Positions 63,623-64,000 of a stretch of DNA of 64,000 nucleotides are shown here, in pieces. The stretch is from JBELHO01 sp042091375 (GTDB lineage Bacteria; Pseudomonadota; Gammaproteobacteria; Enterobacterales; Alteromonadaceae). Within the stretch, counting starts at the first letter, position 1. The number at the start of each line of letters is the position of its first letter. The translations under genes and the position numbers were made by a program. The notes under the pieces were generated by a model. The model searched no databases. It had not been told where the DNA came from and saw only the letters and a list, made by a program, of their open reading frames with translations. The DNA lies in the NCBI GenBank assembly GCA_042091375.1, contig JBELHO010000001.1:124001-188000 (forward strand), written 5' to 3'.

Positions 63623-64000
63623 TTATTGGGGTTGATCAGCTGTGCTAACATTAACATGACCTTGAGCTAATTCATCTTCAGTTGCGTCGCGTACTTCAAG
63701 GATTTCGACATCAAACTTAAGGTCAATACCTGCCAAAGGGTGATTGCCATCAACTGTTATTTGCTCATCTTGAACATCAATGACTATCACCGTTTGTTCA
63801 CCATCATCTGTGGTTGCCCTGAGTTGTGTACCAACTGCTAAGTCATCAATGTCAGCAAACATGGCTTTGGGCACAGTTTGCACATATTCTTCAAACCTCT
63901 GGCCATAAGCCTGATCCGCTTGAACTTCTACCTCAAAGGTATCACCTGATTGATGATCTGTTAACGCTTGTTCTAGACCAGGGATCAAATAGCCACTACC
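63623..64000 (-). CDS. FKBP-type peptidyl-prolyl isomerase, SlyD-like (truncated by window end)
   Basis: The frame is open to the window edge, so the N-terminus is missing. GSGYLIPGLEQAL, then an inserted chaperone (IF) domain and TVDGNHPLAGIDLKFDVEILEVRDATEDELAQGHV match SlyD. The protein ends HVNVSTADQPQ and lacks the His/Cys-rich metal-binding tail of E. coli SlyD. It probably folds proteins in the cytoplasm but would not sequester nickel through that tail. Confidence 0.9.
   Translation of the reverse strand, partial: GSGYLIPGLEQALTDHQSGDTFEVEVQADQAYGQRFEEYVQTVPKAMFADIDDLAVGTQLRATTDDGEQTVIVIDVQDEQITVDGNHPLAGIDLKFDVEILEVRDATEDELAQGHVNVSTADQPQ

Overview
The window is chromosomal DNA of an AT-rich marine gammaproteobacterium. 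Gene order and protein sequences point to Alteromonadales, most likely Colwelliaceae (Colwellia/Thalassotalea-like): rpsU-yqeY-dnaG-rpoD beside tRNA-Ile2, an rmf gene, a DUF3083 protein, a GlyGly-CTERM surface protein and the ndk-rlmN-pilW-rodZ-ispG-hisS-yfgM-bamB-der string. The genus is inference from remembered synteny. A run of exactly 100 Ns shows a draft scaffold. I saw no prophage, insertion sequence or CRISPR array.

Layout. 0-5.5 kb: the tail of an unidentified gene, tRNA-Ile(CAU), and a periplasmic/surface copper-type module (a GlyGly-CTERM LVIVD/Calx-beta protein divergent from an overlapping mbnP-mbnH pair). 5.5-10.2 kb: the macromolecular synthesis operon rpsU-yqeY-dnaG-rpoD. 10.4-17.5 kb: tsaD, plsY, folB-folK-uppP, an acyl-CoA dehydrogenase, the co-chaperone cnoX and a DUF3083 gene. 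17.7-18.5 kb: a DUF3820 gene with no clear start, and rmf. 18.5-27 kb: a complete molybdenum cofactor and molybdate uptake locus, moaA-mobA-moaB-moaC-moaD-moaE-modA-modB-modC-moeB, with moeA divergent. It carries a Moco riboswitch and an FNR-type site placed at -41.5 of a candidate promoter. 27.2-28.4 kb: a LexA box followed by yebG and a SprT-like metalloprotease. 28.8-30.7 kb: a signalling cassette of a probable degenerate receiver, a degenerate CheC-like protein and an intact PAS-GGDEF cyclase. 30.9-36 kb: the threonine operon thrL-thrA-thrB-thrC with leader peptide and attenuator; thrC is interrupted by the N gap beside a 160-bp imperfect tandem duplication. 36-43 kb: ung, a GNAT acetyltransferase, a FAD oxidoreductase, a large Ig-repeat lipoprotein, a 2-hydroxyacid dehydrogenase and DUF2164. 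43-61 kb: a small CxxC membrane peptide, iscX, maeA, ndk, rlmN, pilW, rodZ, ispG, hisS, yfgM, bamB, der, a PilZ protein, xseA (with an in-frame TGA near its start), guaB and guaA. 61-64 kb: a RecQ-type helicase and a window-truncated SlyD-like isomerase.

Most of the window is housekeeping. The parts most worth a second look are the MbnP/MbnH module, the degenerate receiver/CheC/cyclase cassette, the stacked FNR plus riboswitch control of Moco synthesis, the palindrome-associated stop codon in xseA, the possible SOS-linked SprT protease, and the duplication at the end of thrC.
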